This document shows positions 17,264 to 25,589 of a stretch of 64,000 nucleotides of DNA, piece by piece. This DNA comes from Novosphingobium cyanobacteriorum. Lineage in GTDB: Bacteria > Pseudomonadota > Alphaproteobacteria > Sphingomonadales > Sphingomonadaceae. The translations under genes and the position numbers were made by a program. Numbering within the stretch: position 1 is the first letter of the stretch; every line of letters starts with the position of its first letter. The stretch is taken from NCBI RefSeq assembly GCF_029436685.1, contig NZ_JAROCY010000015.1, positions 57,261 to 121,260 on the forward strand, read 5' to 3'. The notes under the pieces were generated by a model. The model was not told where the DNA came from. It ran no database searches and saw nothing but the letters and a program-made list of their open reading frames with translations.

Positions 17264-17646
17264 TCATCCCCTTCGCCCCATGCGCGGGGCCTTGTTGTCT
17301 GGCCCTCTGCGGGGCTTTGTCCGTCTTGTATCGCGCAGGTCCGGCAAAATCGCACCAGCCCGTTCAAAGCCATTCCCTGGCGGGTATGGGTTGGCGGGGG
17401 GTCTCGTCCTCACCTGATCAGCAGTCTGTCTCCACAACGATACATGCACGTGATAAAAAGACAATCATATCTGTCTTTTTTAACGGGGCATGCTAATCCT
17501 TGTTCACCCTTGGCTGCGCGGCGTGGACTGTCGTTCTTGCGCGTTGTGCGACCATGGGGCAAAGGCGCTGGATGGGTCATCCGCACGCAGCAGCGGCGCG
17601 GTGGCTTGCCGGAGGATTGGCAGGCAGGTTTCGGGTTAGGACAGGC
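17264..17646. promoter_or_regulatory. Divergent promoter region with 9-bp inverted repeat
   Basis: This 383-base gap has no credible gene. At 17455-17480 it holds AAAAAGACA and TGTCTTTTT, perfect 9-base arms separated by 8 bases. The A-run/T-run layout resembles the palindromic element at 11684-11708, but the core differs. A likely operator for the adjacent TetR regulator; the downstream start at 17647 has AGGACAGG as ribosome site. Confidence 0.5.
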
Positions 17647-18303
17647 ATGGCACTTTCACGCACGCGGGCGGTCCGGCCCGCCGCAAGGCAACCGCGCAAC
17701 GCCGCTGCGGATCGCGCTCCCACGTTGCAGGCGGCCAAGGCGGCACAGACGCGGGCACGGCTGATCGACGCCACGGTGCGCTGCCTCGTCAAGTATGGCT
17801 ATGCCAACACCACCACGCCCAAGGTGGCAGAGGAAGCTGGTCTTTCGCGCGGTGCGATGATGCACCACTTCGAAAACGGCACCGCGCTGATCAAGGCGGC
17901 GATTGCAGAGCTGCATGAAAAGCGGCTCCGCGCCTTCCGCCGTGCCGCCGACCGGCCCGAGCACGAAGTCACCGACCTCGTCGAAACCTATTGGCGGCAG
18001 CTGCAGAAGCCGGCGTTCATCGCCTTTCACGAACTTGCCGTGGCGGCACGCACCGATGCCGATCTCGCCTCGATCCTCTCGCCGCTGCAGGAAGAATTCC
18101 GCGCCAAGTTCAATGCCCAGGCGGAACAGCTATTTCCCGAATGGCTGGGCTCACCAAACTTCGCCCTGGCGATGACGCTGTCGCAGACCATCCTCGAAGG
18201 CATGGCCATTTCGCTGCAGACCGGGGGAATGGAACCCGCTCAGGTGGAGCCCATGCTGCGCCATCTCGAGGCGCAGATTCGCAGCCTTGCCCCGGCCGCG
18301 TAA
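17647..18303 (+). CDS. TetR family transcriptional regulator (1)
   Basis: A 218-residue TetR-type repressor. ATG 17647 is chosen because it has a good ribosome site and the upstream in-frame extension is low-quality sequence. The N-terminal helix-turn-helix is TTPKVAEEAGLSRGAMMHHF (about residues 60-80); the C-terminal helical domain would bind a ligand. It sits between the acyl-CoA ligase and an SDR pair with candidate palindromes on both sides, so local autoregulation and control of these genes are likely. It is one of two candidates for recognising the 17-nt regulon element. Confidence 0.88.
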   Translation: MALSRTRAVRPAARQPRNAAADRAPTLQAAKAAQTRARLIDATVRCLVKYGYANTTTPKVAEEAGLSRGAMMHHFENGTALIKAAIAELHEKRLRAFRRAADRPEHEVTDLVETYWRQLQKPAFIAFHELAVAARTDADLASILSPLQEEFRAKFNAQAEQLFPEWLGSPNFALAMTLSQTILEGMAISLQTGGMEPAQVEPMLRHLEAQIRSLAPAA

Positions 18304-18415
18304 CCTTACACCTGCGGGTTTGCGCGAACACCCTCTCCAAATGCAACATTTCCAGCGCGTCGATTCACGAAAGGCCGCGGCCAGCCGCCGGAAAATGCGT
18401 CTGCACGCTAAAATC

Positions 18416-18437
18416 AAAATCAAACCTGTTTGTTTTT
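18416..18437. promoter_or_regulatory. Palindrome upstream of the SDR pair
   Basis: AAAATCAAAC and GTTTGTTTTT around a 2-base centre, one mismatch in ten. It lies 66-87 bases upstream of the SDR start at 18503 and about 110 bases after the TetR stop. It shares the A-run...T-run layout of the sites at 11684 and 17455. Confidence 0.4.
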
Positions 18438-18502
18438 TCACCAATGCGCACTAGGGTAAGGTTCGTAAAGATAGAACCAGGCCCGACCGAGGGGGAGAAC
18501 CT

Positions 18503-19423
18503 TTGAACGCCCACGATCACCACACCCCCCGCACCTTCCGGCCCGAGCCCGGCGATCCGGGGCGTCCGAAGCGGGGGCTGGACGAAGAGGCGCTGCGCAG
18601 CCAGCCGACCGTGTTCCGCGACGACCTGCTGGCCGGCCACACGATCCTGATTACCGGCGCGGGCAGCGGCATGGGCAAGGCGGCGGCGGTGCTGGCGGCG
18701 CGGCTGGGCGCGAACGTGGCGATCTGCGGCCGCACGATGGACAAGCTGGAAGCCACCGCCGCCCTGATCCGCGAGTCCACCGGGCGCGAGATCCTGGCCC
18801 AGCCGGTCAACATCCGCGACGCCGACGCGGTCGAAGGCCTGATCGCCGCGGTGCACGATCGGTTCGGCGGGCTGGACACGCTGGTCAACAACGCGGGCGG
18901 GCAGTTTCCGCAGGACGCCATCGACTTCACCCGCAAGGGCTGGCTGGCGGTGATCGACACCAACCTCAACGGCACCTGGTGGATGATGCAGGAGGCCGCG
19001 AAGCGGTGGCGCGCCGATGGCAAGCCGGGGCACGTGATCAACATCGTGGCCAACGTGGAACGCGGCATGCCGCAGGCCGCGCACACCTGCGCCGCGCGCG
19101 CCGGGGTGATCTACCTGTCCAAGACGGTCGCCACCGAATGGGCGCCCTACAACATCCGCGTCAACTGCATCGGCCCCGGGGTGATCGAGACCGAGGGCTT
19201 CCGCATGTATCCGGAGGAAGCCCTCGCCCGCTTCCACAAGGCCAACCCGATGAAGATGCGCGGCAACGCCTGGGATGTGGCCGAAGCGATCGCCTACCTC
19301 GCAAGTCCCGCAGGGCGCTTCGTCAACGGGGACCTGATGATCATCGACGGCGGGCAGGCGCAGTGGGGCGTGATCTGGCCGGCGGGCATGCCGGACTACT
19401 TCTCGGAAGACGGCGCGGCCTGA
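18503..19423 (+). CDS. SDR of the enoyl-CoA/dienoyl-CoA reductase type (atypical active site)
   Basis: A 306-residue SDR starting at TTG 18503, five bases after a strong GGGGGAG. The Rossmann motif ITGAGSGMGKAAAVLAARLGA and NNAGGQFPQD are present. The classical Tyr-x3-Lys is replaced by AAHTCAARAGVIYLSK, the pattern of peroxisomal trans-2-enoyl-CoA reductase and 2,4-dienoyl-CoA reductases, which lack the SDR tyrosine. It therefore probably reduces a CoA-linked double bond rather than a ketone. Co-transcribed with the SDR at 19460 (36-base gap). Confidence 0.82.
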   Translation: MNAHDHHTPRTFRPEPGDPGRPKRGLDEEALRSQPTVFRDDLLAGHTILITGAGSGMGKAAAVLAARLGANVAICGRTMDKLEATAALIRESTGREILAQPVNIRDADAVEGLIAAVHDRFGGLDTLVNNAGGQFPQDAIDFTRKGWLAVIDTNLNGTWWMMQEAAKRWRADGKPGHVINIVANVERGMPQAAHTCAARAGVIYLSKTVATEWAPYNIRVNCIGPGVIETEGFRMYPEEALARFHKANPMKMRGNAWDVAEAIAYLASPAGRFVNGDLMIIDGGQAQWGVIWPAGMPDYFSEDGAA

Positions 19424-19459
19424 CCGCAGGCGCGACAAGCACAGAGCAGGAGAGAGGAC

Positions 19460-20218
19460 ATGGGTCGGCTTGAAGGCAAGGTGGCGCTGGTCACCGGCGG
19501 CGGATCGGGGCTGGGCGCGGCCGATTGTGAAGCGCTGGCTGCCGAGGGCGCCAAGGTGATCGTGACCGACGTGAACCTGGCCGCGGCGCAGGCGGTGGCC
19601 GAGCGCATCGGCGGCGGCGCCACTGCAATGGCGCTCGACGTGGCGAGCGAGGAGCAGTGGATCGCCACCTATGCCGCGATCGAGGAACGGTTCGGCGCGC
19701 TGCACGTGCTGGTCAACAATGCCGGCGTGGTGCTCAACGCCGACGTGGAGGACACCAGCCTCGAGAAATTCCGCTGGGTCAACGCGATCATGACCGACGG
19801 CGTGTTCCTGGGCATGAAGCACGCGATCCCGCTGATGAACAAGAGCGGCGGCGGGTCGATCATCAACATGTCCTCGGTTGGCGCGCTGCTCGGCTACCCG
19901 ATCTACTTCGCCTATTCGGCGGCCAAGGGCGCGGTGCGGTCGATGACCAAGTCGGTCGCGGTGATGGCGCAGGTGAAGGGCTACAAGATCCGCTGCAATT
20001 CGATCCACCCCGGCGCGATCGAGACGCCGATGGTGCAGCAGGCCGAAGGCCGGCCCGGACAGGCCAACGAAATTCCCGACGGGGTGCTGCCGCACGGATC
20101 GGCCGGCCATCCCAAGGACGTGGCGGCGATGGTGGTGTTCCTGGCCAGCGACGAAAGCCGCTACATCACCGGGGCCGAACTGGTGATAGACAACGGGCTG
20201 ACCATCCGGCCGTTCTGA
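19460..20218 (+). CDS. Classical short-chain dehydrogenase/reductase
   Basis: A 252-residue classical SDR with ATG 19460 behind AGGAGAGAGGA. Motifs: VTGGGSGLGAADCEAL for NAD(P), NNAGVVLNADVED, the catalytic Ser in INMSSVGAL and YSAAKGA with Tyr and Lys. Asp at the end of beta-2 (IVTDVN) suggests NAD(H) preference. The overall look is that of hydroxysteroid or cyclic-alcohol dehydrogenases; the substrate is unknown. Second gene of a two-SDR operon. Confidence 0.88.
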   Translation: MGRLEGKVALVTGGGSGLGAADCEALAAEGAKVIVTDVNLAAAQAVAERIGGGATAMALDVASEEQWIATYAAIEERFGALHVLVNNAGVVLNADVEDTSLEKFRWVNAIMTDGVFLGMKHAIPLMNKSGGGSIINMSSVGALLGYPIYFAYSAAKGAVRSMTKSVAVMAQVKGYKIRCNSIHPGAIETPMVQQAEGRPGQANEIPDGVLPHGSAGHPKDVAAMVVFLASDESRYITGAELVIDNGLTIRPF

Positions 20219-20225
20219 AACGGAT

Positions 20226-20612
20226 TTACCAGAGGCGGTTGACGGCGAAGCTGTCAAACAGCGCTTCGTTGGAGACGAGGACCATGTCTTCGGCCTGCGC
20301 CTGCGCGATCAGGAGGCGGTCGAAGGGGTCCTTGTGGGCGATGTTCATTTCGCCCGCGAGCCGCGCATGGCGCACGCTGATCGCCAGTTCGACGAAACCC
20401 TGATCGGCGACAATCGCCTCGAAATCCTGCGCCAGCAGTGCGGCTTGCGGCAATTTGCCGATGCGATGCTTGGTAGCGATTTCCATGGCCGAAGCCGCGC
20501 TGACCGCCACGCTGTTGCCCTCATCGGCGATTGCTGCGCGGGCGCGCTGGCCCAAAGCCTCGTCGCCCGCCAGCCACCAGATGAGCGCGTGGGTATCGAG
20601 CAGGAGCCTCAA
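20226..20612 (-). CDS. VapC-like PIN-domain toxin
   Basis: A 128-residue PIN-domain ribonuclease. TTG 20612 yields the typical start MRLLLDTHALIWWL, and its TTGA overlaps the antitoxin stop, indicating translational coupling. Acidic metal-binding residues appear in LLLDTHAL, SAASAMEIATKH and the conserved KDPFDRLLIAQA. In this family the toxin cleaves RNA and is held inactive by the partner antitoxin. It ends 7 bases from the convergent SDR. Confidence 0.88.
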   Translation of the reverse strand: MRLLLDTHALIWWLAGDEALGQRARAAIADEGNSVAVSAASAMEIATKHRIGKLPQAALLAQDFEAIVADQGFVELAISVRHARLAGEMNIAHKDPFDRLLIAQAQAEDMVLVSNEALFDSFAVNRLW

Positions 20613-20842
20613 CCCAGGTTCCAACCTTCAAGCTCATCGTCTGGCAGCGGATCGTGAAAGCCGGGATCCAGCGCAATCTTGCCCTTGAGGGCGCCGAACC
20701 GCCGCCGGCCACGCGGGGTTACCGGAACCAACCGGACGGCGGGCACATTACCCCGCGCAATTACGACATCCCCGCCTGCCAGCGCCTCGGCAATCAGGCG
20801 GGACAGGTTGGTCTTGGCATCGTGGACCGAAAACTGCGCCAT
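20609..20842 (-). CDS. Phd/YefM-type antitoxin of the PIN toxin pair
   Basis: A 77-residue antitoxin. The N-terminal MAQFSVHDAKTNLSRLI is the Phd/YefM DNA-binding fold, followed by GGDVVIARGNVPAVRLVPV; the acidic tail DPLPDDELEGWNLG would wrap the toxin. It precedes the toxin and overlaps it by four bases, as in type II toxin-antitoxin operons, and would autoregulate its promoter. Confidence 0.87.
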   Translation of the reverse strand: MAQFSVHDAKTNLSRLIAEALAGGDVVIARGNVPAVRLVPVTPRGRRRFGALKGKIALDPGFHDPLPDDELEGWNLG

Positions 20843-20934
20843 CGGCGATCTCCTTAGCCAGAAATATAGCTAAGCAGCTCGGCGAGGGCAAGGTGCGCGG
20901 CGGAACCATCGCCCCTCGCCCTGTTTGAGCGGGC

Positions 20935-21312
20935 ATGGACAACGTTCACGCCTGGATCGAATGGCTGGCCAAGCTGCTGGAGATCGCCGGGGTCGGCATC
21001 ATCCTTGGCGGGGTGGGGTTGGCCAGCGTCACCTATGTGCGCGAAGGGCTGGGCGGCAAGGGTTGGCGCGATGCCTATGAGCGATACCGCGCGAACCTGG
21101 GCAGGGGCATCCTGCTGGGGCTGGAACTGCTGGTGGGCGCGGATATCATTGGCACGATCACCGCGCCACTGACCTTCGAAAGCGTGGGCCTTCTGGCGAT
21201 CATCGTGCTGATCCGCACCTTCCTGAGCTTTTCGCTGGAGACCGAGATCGAAGGTTGCTGGCCTTGGCAACGGCGTGGCGCGGGCAGCCGGTCGGACACC
21301 GCGCCACGGTGA
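20935..21312 (+). CDS. DUF1622 inner-membrane protein
   Basis: A 125-residue membrane protein with three hydrophobic segments: near residues 10-33 (LLEIAGVGIILGGVGLASVT), 55-75 and 80-98 (SVGLLAIIVLIRTFLSFSLE). The FLSFSLETEIEGCWPW ending is characteristic of DUF1622. No function is established for the family. It stands alone and is closed by a strong hairpin shared with the convergent Rieske gene. Confidence 0.82.
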   Translation: MDNVHAWIEWLAKLLEIAGVGIILGGVGLASVTYVREGLGGKGWRDAYERYRANLGRGILLGLELLVGADIIGTITAPLTFESVGLLAIIVLIRTFLSFSLETEIEGCWPWQRRGAGSRSDTAPR

Positions 21313-21347
21313 AAGAGCCTGCGGGTTCGATACAGTGCCCACCCCTG

Positions 21348-21369
21348 CCCCTCCCGCAGGCGGGAGGGG
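21348..21369. terminator. Bidirectional terminator hairpin
   Basis: CCCCTCCCGC and GCGGGAGGGG form a perfect inverted repeat between the convergent DUF1622 gene (ends 21312) and Rieske 3 (ends 21397). There is no T-run, but the position fits a two-way terminator. Confidence 0.5.
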
Positions 21370-21396
21370 AAACCTGGGTTGCAATGCCTTCGCGGG

Positions 21397-22740
21397 TCAG
21401 GCGCCCATCAAGCGGTCCAGCTCGGCGTGGAAGTGGCGCAGGCGGCCTTCCTGTTCGCTCCACAGGGGGCCGCGGAAACCGCGGCTGCGTGCGCCTTTCT
21501 GGACCACGGGGAGGAGGTCGCTGTCCTGATCGAGCACTTCGCCAAGGCAGGGCGGTTCGCCTAGAGCGGTGTGGACCACTTCAGGCCGGGTGCGGCCCGA
21601 GAGATCGACTTCGGCGCCGAGGCCCATCCATGCGGGGGCCGAATAGCCCGGCGCATCAACGTGGCGATAGAGGATGCAGGTGTCATAAGTGAACTGGTTG
21701 GGATCGGTGGGGTGCGGGATGAAGCGGTGGAGGAACACCGCCTCCGGATGGCATCCGATCTGCACATTGGGGAAGACCGAGTAGACAACCGAGTCCGACA
21801 GCTGGCTGTCCGAGAAGCGTTCATAGCGCAGGCCGAGTTCGTCCGAGCGGCGGCGCTTGGCCTGCTGGACGGCGGCGCGGGTTTCACGCGCGGTGCCCTG
21901 GTAGCTGGCGGGATCGAGGCCGGCATCGCGCAGCATCATCTGGATGCCGGGGTTGACGCTGTCCTGATCGGCGAAGCGCTGGCTGGGCTGGGCGAAGGGG
22001 ACGAACTGGCGGCTGAGGCCGCCGGGCCAGAGGTCGATCTGGGTGCGATCATCCATCAGGCACTGGGTCTGCGGATGGACGGCGTGGAGGTGGTAGATCT
22101 CGGCAAAGGCATCCACCCCGCCCTTCCAGTTGGAGCCCCAGTCAGACCGGCGGTGCTGGACCACGTACATCTGGTCGATCTCGTAGAGTTCGAGCTGCGG
22201 CAGGATGGGCGCGAGAAAATCGGCGAGCGGCTGGATATCCGGGTCCATCGCCACGAAGACGAGCCCGGCAGCGACTTCGCAGCGGACCGAGGACAGGTCG
22301 GTGCCGTGGCACAGCACCTCTGGCCGGAAGGTTTCCGCATCGGTGACGGATTCACATTTGCCGTCCAGTGCGAACTTCCAGCTGTGGAACGGGCAGGTGA
22401 AGCGATCGAGCGAACCGAGATCGGTGGTGACGAGCTGGCTGCCGCGATGGGGGCAGACGTTGTAGTGCGCGCGGACCGAGCCATCATTGTCCCGCACGAT
22501 GATGAAGCTTTCCGGCCCGATATCGAACTTCATGAAATCGCCGGGTTCGGGAATGTCGGAAGCAGGACCCGCGAGCAGCCACGAACGGGCGAAGACCTTG
22601 TCCCATTCCTGCGCGGCGAAGGCGGGATCGAAATAGCGATCCGGGGTGGGGCGGCCGGTGCCGTTGTCGATGCGGGGGGCGCGATCGTTGAACGGGTGGC
22701 GCTTGCCGATGTGAATGTCCCAAAGATCCAAGGCGTTCAT
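21397..22740 (-). CDS. Rieske non-haem iron oxygenase, alpha subunit (3)
   Basis: A 447-residue oxygenase alpha subunit. ATG 22740 has GGAAA upstream; in-frame ATG 22752 and TTG 22758 are alternatives. Rieske motif CPH, 17 residues, CPFHSW; iron site DAFAEIYHLHAVH, with Glu in the bridging position as in oxygenases 1 and 2. It follows the TonB receptor gene by 90 bases on the same strand, so uptake and hydroxylation are probably co-expressed. The promoter upstream of the receptor carries regulon elements. Confidence 0.92.
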   Translation of the reverse strand: MNALDLWDIHIGKRHPFNDRAPRIDNGTGRPTPDRYFDPAFAAQEWDKVFARSWLLAGPASDIPEPGDFMKFDIGPESFIIVRDNDGSVRAHYNVCPHRGSQLVTTDLGSLDRFTCPFHSWKFALDGKCESVTDAETFRPEVLCHGTDLSSVRCEVAAGLVFVAMDPDIQPLADFLAPILPQLELYEIDQMYVVQHRRSDWGSNWKGGVDAFAEIYHLHAVHPQTQCLMDDRTQIDLWPGGLSRQFVPFAQPSQRFADQDSVNPGIQMMLRDAGLDPASYQGTARETRAAVQQAKRRRSDELGLRYERFSDSQLSDSVVYSVFPNVQIGCHPEAVFLHRFIPHPTDPNQFTYDTCILYRHVDAPGYSAPAWMGLGAEVDLSGRTRPEVVHTALGEPPCLGEVLDQDSDLLPVVQKGARSRGFRGPLWSEQEGRLRHFHAELDRLMGA

Positions 22741-22830
22741 GGCTGTTTCCATTGGCAAGATTGGGCGGCCGCGCGGGGAGGGATTGCGCGACCGCCCTTC
22801 TGTTGACCCTGTTGACGCCCCCGGAACGGA

Positions 22831-25332
22831 TCAGGGGCCGCGGAACTTCACGCCGATTTCGGCGCCGAAGTAACGCGGAGCACCGAAGTTCGAGTTGAGC
22901 CACAGCCCGGCCACGTTCTGCGAGGCGATGCGGTAGCGCGCGTCGGTGAGGTTCCGGCCGATGACCTTGACGTAGTACTTGTCGTCCACCTGCGAGAGGG
23001 TGAGCGATGCGTTGACCAGCGTGCGGGCGTTGAGGAAGGTGTTGCCGTCGATATCGGTGATCGACTGCGTGTTGAGGTTCCGGCCGGTGTAGGCCGCCGA
23101 GGCATTGGCGATGACCTTGAAGTCCGAGCCGAGCGGCACTTCGTAGGTGCCATCGACGGTCCACTGCCACTTCGGCGCGCGATCCAATGGCGCATCGGCG
23201 AGATTGTAGCCCGCGCCGTCGGCGGTGTACTTGTTGTACTTGCCGTCCTGGTAGCCCAGCACGCCGCGCAGGGTGAAGCCCTTGAACAGGCGGGCGGTGG
23301 CTTCGGCCTCGATCCCCTTAACCGTGGCGCTGGCCGCGTTGACGAACAGCGTGACCTGGTTGGGCGCACCGTTGACCACGATCGGCACGTTGAGCTGCTT
23401 CTGCAGGTCCTTGTACTTCACGTAGAAGCCGGTGAGGTTGAAGCGCAGGCGGTGATCGAGCAGTTCGGTCTTGATGCCAGCTTCGAACGAATCCGCGGTT
23501 TCCGGCTTGGTGGCGCGGGCCGCTTCGCGGAAAGCGTCAAAGTCTATCACGCCAGTTGCCGCATCGGTGAACGCAGCAAAGCCGCCGATCTGGTCGTTGA
23601 AGCCACCAGCCTTGAAGCCGCGCGAATAGTTCAGATAAGTGTAAACATCGGGCGTTGCCTGATAGCCGAGCGTAGCACGCCAAGTGGGCTTGTTTGCCTT
23701 GTTACGCAAGGTGATGACGTTGGCGGGGTAGCGGAACACACTGGCGTCCAGCGCCTCGTTCACCACAATAGATGGATCGAAGCCACCGTTCAGCTGGGGG
23801 ATGAAAACCTGCTGGCGACCATACCAGGTCTTGTCTTCCCAGGTATACCGACCGCCCACGGTCAAGCTCAGTTCCGGGGTGATCTTGTAGGTGCCCTCGG
23901 CAAAGACCGCCGTGGATTTGGACCGCTGTGCATTGCAGAGAATGAACGGCGTATCGTTCCAGTTGCCCAAGCCCAGTGGCACGCCCTGCAGATCGAGGAA
24001 GCCGAGCAGCTGCGCCACGCAGAAATCGACGGTCTCGCGCTGGTAGAACGCTCCGGCGACCATATCGAAGGCAGTGCCGGTGTTGGTGGCGAAGCGCAGT
24101 TCCTGCTGGAACGTCTTGCGGTTGTCGTCACGGGTGGCGTCGAAGAACGAAAGCGGCGTGCCATCCTTGCCGATCGGCGCCGCGCCGGCATAGGAGTTGG
24201 GAATGCGCGAGAGCTGTCGGCGCCAGCCGGTGACCGAGGTCAGCTTGCCGAAGTCGAGGTCATAGTCTGCGTTGACATAGAACCCGTCGACCGAGATCCG
24301 CTGCCCGTCCTTCATCTTGATGAGGCCGTCCTGGCGATAGGTGACGGCTGCATTGTCGAGCGGATCGGAGCTGTTGGGGTTCTGGCGGATCGTGCCGAGA
24401 ATGTCGGTGAGGAACGGAACGTCGCCGGTGTAGGTCGAATTCTCATTGACCGAGGGGACCGTTTCCGAACGATCGCGCAGCCATTCGTATTGCGCCAGGA
24501 TGCTCAGACGGCTGGTCGGCTCCCACAGCAGCTTGGCGCGCAGGTTGACGACGTCCTTGCCCCCGGCCGACTTGCCATCGAGGCAACCCGACACGCCGAA
24601 ATAGTTGCTGGTGGGCACCCCGCCGACCGGGCCGTAGCAGGCGCCGTTCTTGTAGAACCCGTCAGTGGTTTCCATGCCGCCGACGAGGCGCAGCGCCATG
24701 TTGTCGAAGATCGGCACGTTGCCGGCGACCTGAACCTTGCGCGTACCGAAGCTGCCGATTTCGGCGCGGCCATCGACGCCGACCACGCCGAGTTCGGGCC
24801 GCTTGGTGCGGACGGTAACGGCGCCGCCGGTGGTGTTCTTGCCGAACAGCGTGCCCTGCGGGCCGCGCAGCACTTCGACCTGCGAAATGTCGAAGGTGTC
24901 GAGCAGCTGGGTCTGCACCGAGGGGACCACGAAATCGTCCACCAGCACGGCGACCGGCGGTTCGAAATAGACGATGATCGAGGTCTGGCCCACGCCGCGC
25001 ATGGCGAACGAGGCGGCGTTGAAGTTGGTGATGGTGCTGGCCGAGAAGTTCGGCACGAAGGCGGCGAGATCGCCGATGTCGCGCGGGCTGGCCTGGCGGA
25101 TCAGCGAGCTGTCCACCGCCGAGACGGCGACGGGCGTGCGCTGCAGGTTGGAATCGCGCCGCGTGGCGGTGACGACGATTTCGTTCAGGCGGTCGCTGGT
25201 CAGTTCGTCGGCGCTGCTCTGCGCCTGCTGCGGCGCTGCCGCCTGGTCTTCCGCCGCGAAAGCCGGTGCTGTCGTGATTGCCGCAGCCATCGCCCCGATT
25301 GCCGCCGACCACCGCAGATAACTGCTCGTCAT
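22831..25332 (-). CDS. TonB-dependent outer-membrane receptor (1)
   Basis: An 833-residue ligand-gated porin. ATG 25332 is chosen because GAGGAG lies six bases upstream and the signal peptide MTSSYLRWSAAIGAMAAAIT follows. The TonB box is EIVVTATRR (about residue 50), then the plug with VEVLRGPQGTLFGKNTTGG and the 22-strand barrel ending GAEIGVKFRGP. It probably imports the hydrophobic substrate of the neighbouring oxygenases. Divergent from the SnoaL-ABM-quinohaemoprotein operon across a 257-base region with two regulon elements. Confidence 0.93.
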   Translation of the reverse strand: MTSSYLRWSAAIGAMAAAITTAPAFAAEDQAAAPQQAQSSADELTSDRLNEIVVTATRRDSNLQRTPVAVSAVDSSLIRQASPRDIGDLAAFVPNFSASTITNFNAASFAMRGVGQTSIIVYFEPPVAVLVDDFVVPSVQTQLLDTFDISQVEVLRGPQGTLFGKNTTGGAVTVRTKRPELGVVGVDGRAEIGSFGTRKVQVAGNVPIFDNMALRLVGGMETTDGFYKNGACYGPVGGVPTSNYFGVSGCLDGKSAGGKDVVNLRAKLLWEPTSRLSILAQYEWLRDRSETVPSVNENSTYTGDVPFLTDILGTIRQNPNSSDPLDNAAVTYRQDGLIKMKDGQRISVDGFYVNADYDLDFGKLTSVTGWRRQLSRIPNSYAGAAPIGKDGTPLSFFDATRDDNRKTFQQELRFATNTGTAFDMVAGAFYQRETVDFCVAQLLGFLDLQGVPLGLGNWNDTPFILCNAQRSKSTAVFAEGTYKITPELSLTVGGRYTWEDKTWYGRQQVFIPQLNGGFDPSIVVNEALDASVFRYPANVITLRNKANKPTWRATLGYQATPDVYTYLNYSRGFKAGGFNDQIGGFAAFTDAATGVIDFDAFREAARATKPETADSFEAGIKTELLDHRLRFNLTGFYVKYKDLQKQLNVPIVVNGAPNQVTLFVNAASATVKGIEAEATARLFKGFTLRGVLGYQDGKYNKYTADGAGYNLADAPLDRAPKWQWTVDGTYEVPLGSDFKVIANASAAYTGRNLNTQSITDIDGNTFLNARTLVNASLTLSQVDDKYYVKVIGRNLTDARYRIASQNVAGLWLNSNFGAPRYFGAEIGVKFRGP

Positions 25333-25402
25333 CCCCATCTCCTCATTTCCCGCCATGGTTGCGAGTTGGCCCGAGGATAGCCGGATCGGATCGTATTGCA
25401 AG

Positions 25403-25419
25403 CAGACATGTATGTTTTT
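25403..25419 (+). promoter_or_regulatory. Shared regulon element, copy 3
   Basis: CAGACATGTATGTTTTT, 71-87 bases upstream of the TonB receptor start. It matches copy 1 (5697-5713) at 15 of 17; the extended 24-base blocks agree at 21 positions. Confidence 0.6.
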
Positions 25420-25505
25420 TTGATGCGCCTTTCGGGGCAACCGTCTTTGCCGCATTGCAGCATGGCGGCGGCCCGGACCTGCCCGTCCGGACAGGTATAT
25501 CCATA

Positions 25506-25522
25506 CATTCATGATTGTTTTT
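25506..25522 (+). promoter_or_regulatory. Shared regulon element, copy 4
   Basis: CATTCATGATTGTTTTT, 68-84 bases upstream of the SnoaL-like gene at 25590. It matches copy 1 at 15 of 17 positions. Together with copy 3 it brackets the divergent promoter. Confidence 0.58.
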
Positions 25523-25589
25523 GAGAATGGCCGGGCTATCATGCGCCGGCACCGGTCCGGAAGAGGCCGCGTGCGGGAGAATGCACGCA

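Noticed and set aside
17500..17646. N-terminal extension of TetR regulator 1
   Set aside because: Low-complexity sequence without similarity; ATG 17647 has a ribosome site.
5751..22740. Naming the three Rieske enzymes as specific dioxygenases (for example benzoate or carnitine types)
   Set aside because: The motifs prove the superfamily, but substrate-level assignment is not supported by sequence alone.
23452..25380. 642-codon open frame on the plus strand
   Set aside because: Antisense shadow of TonB receptor 1.
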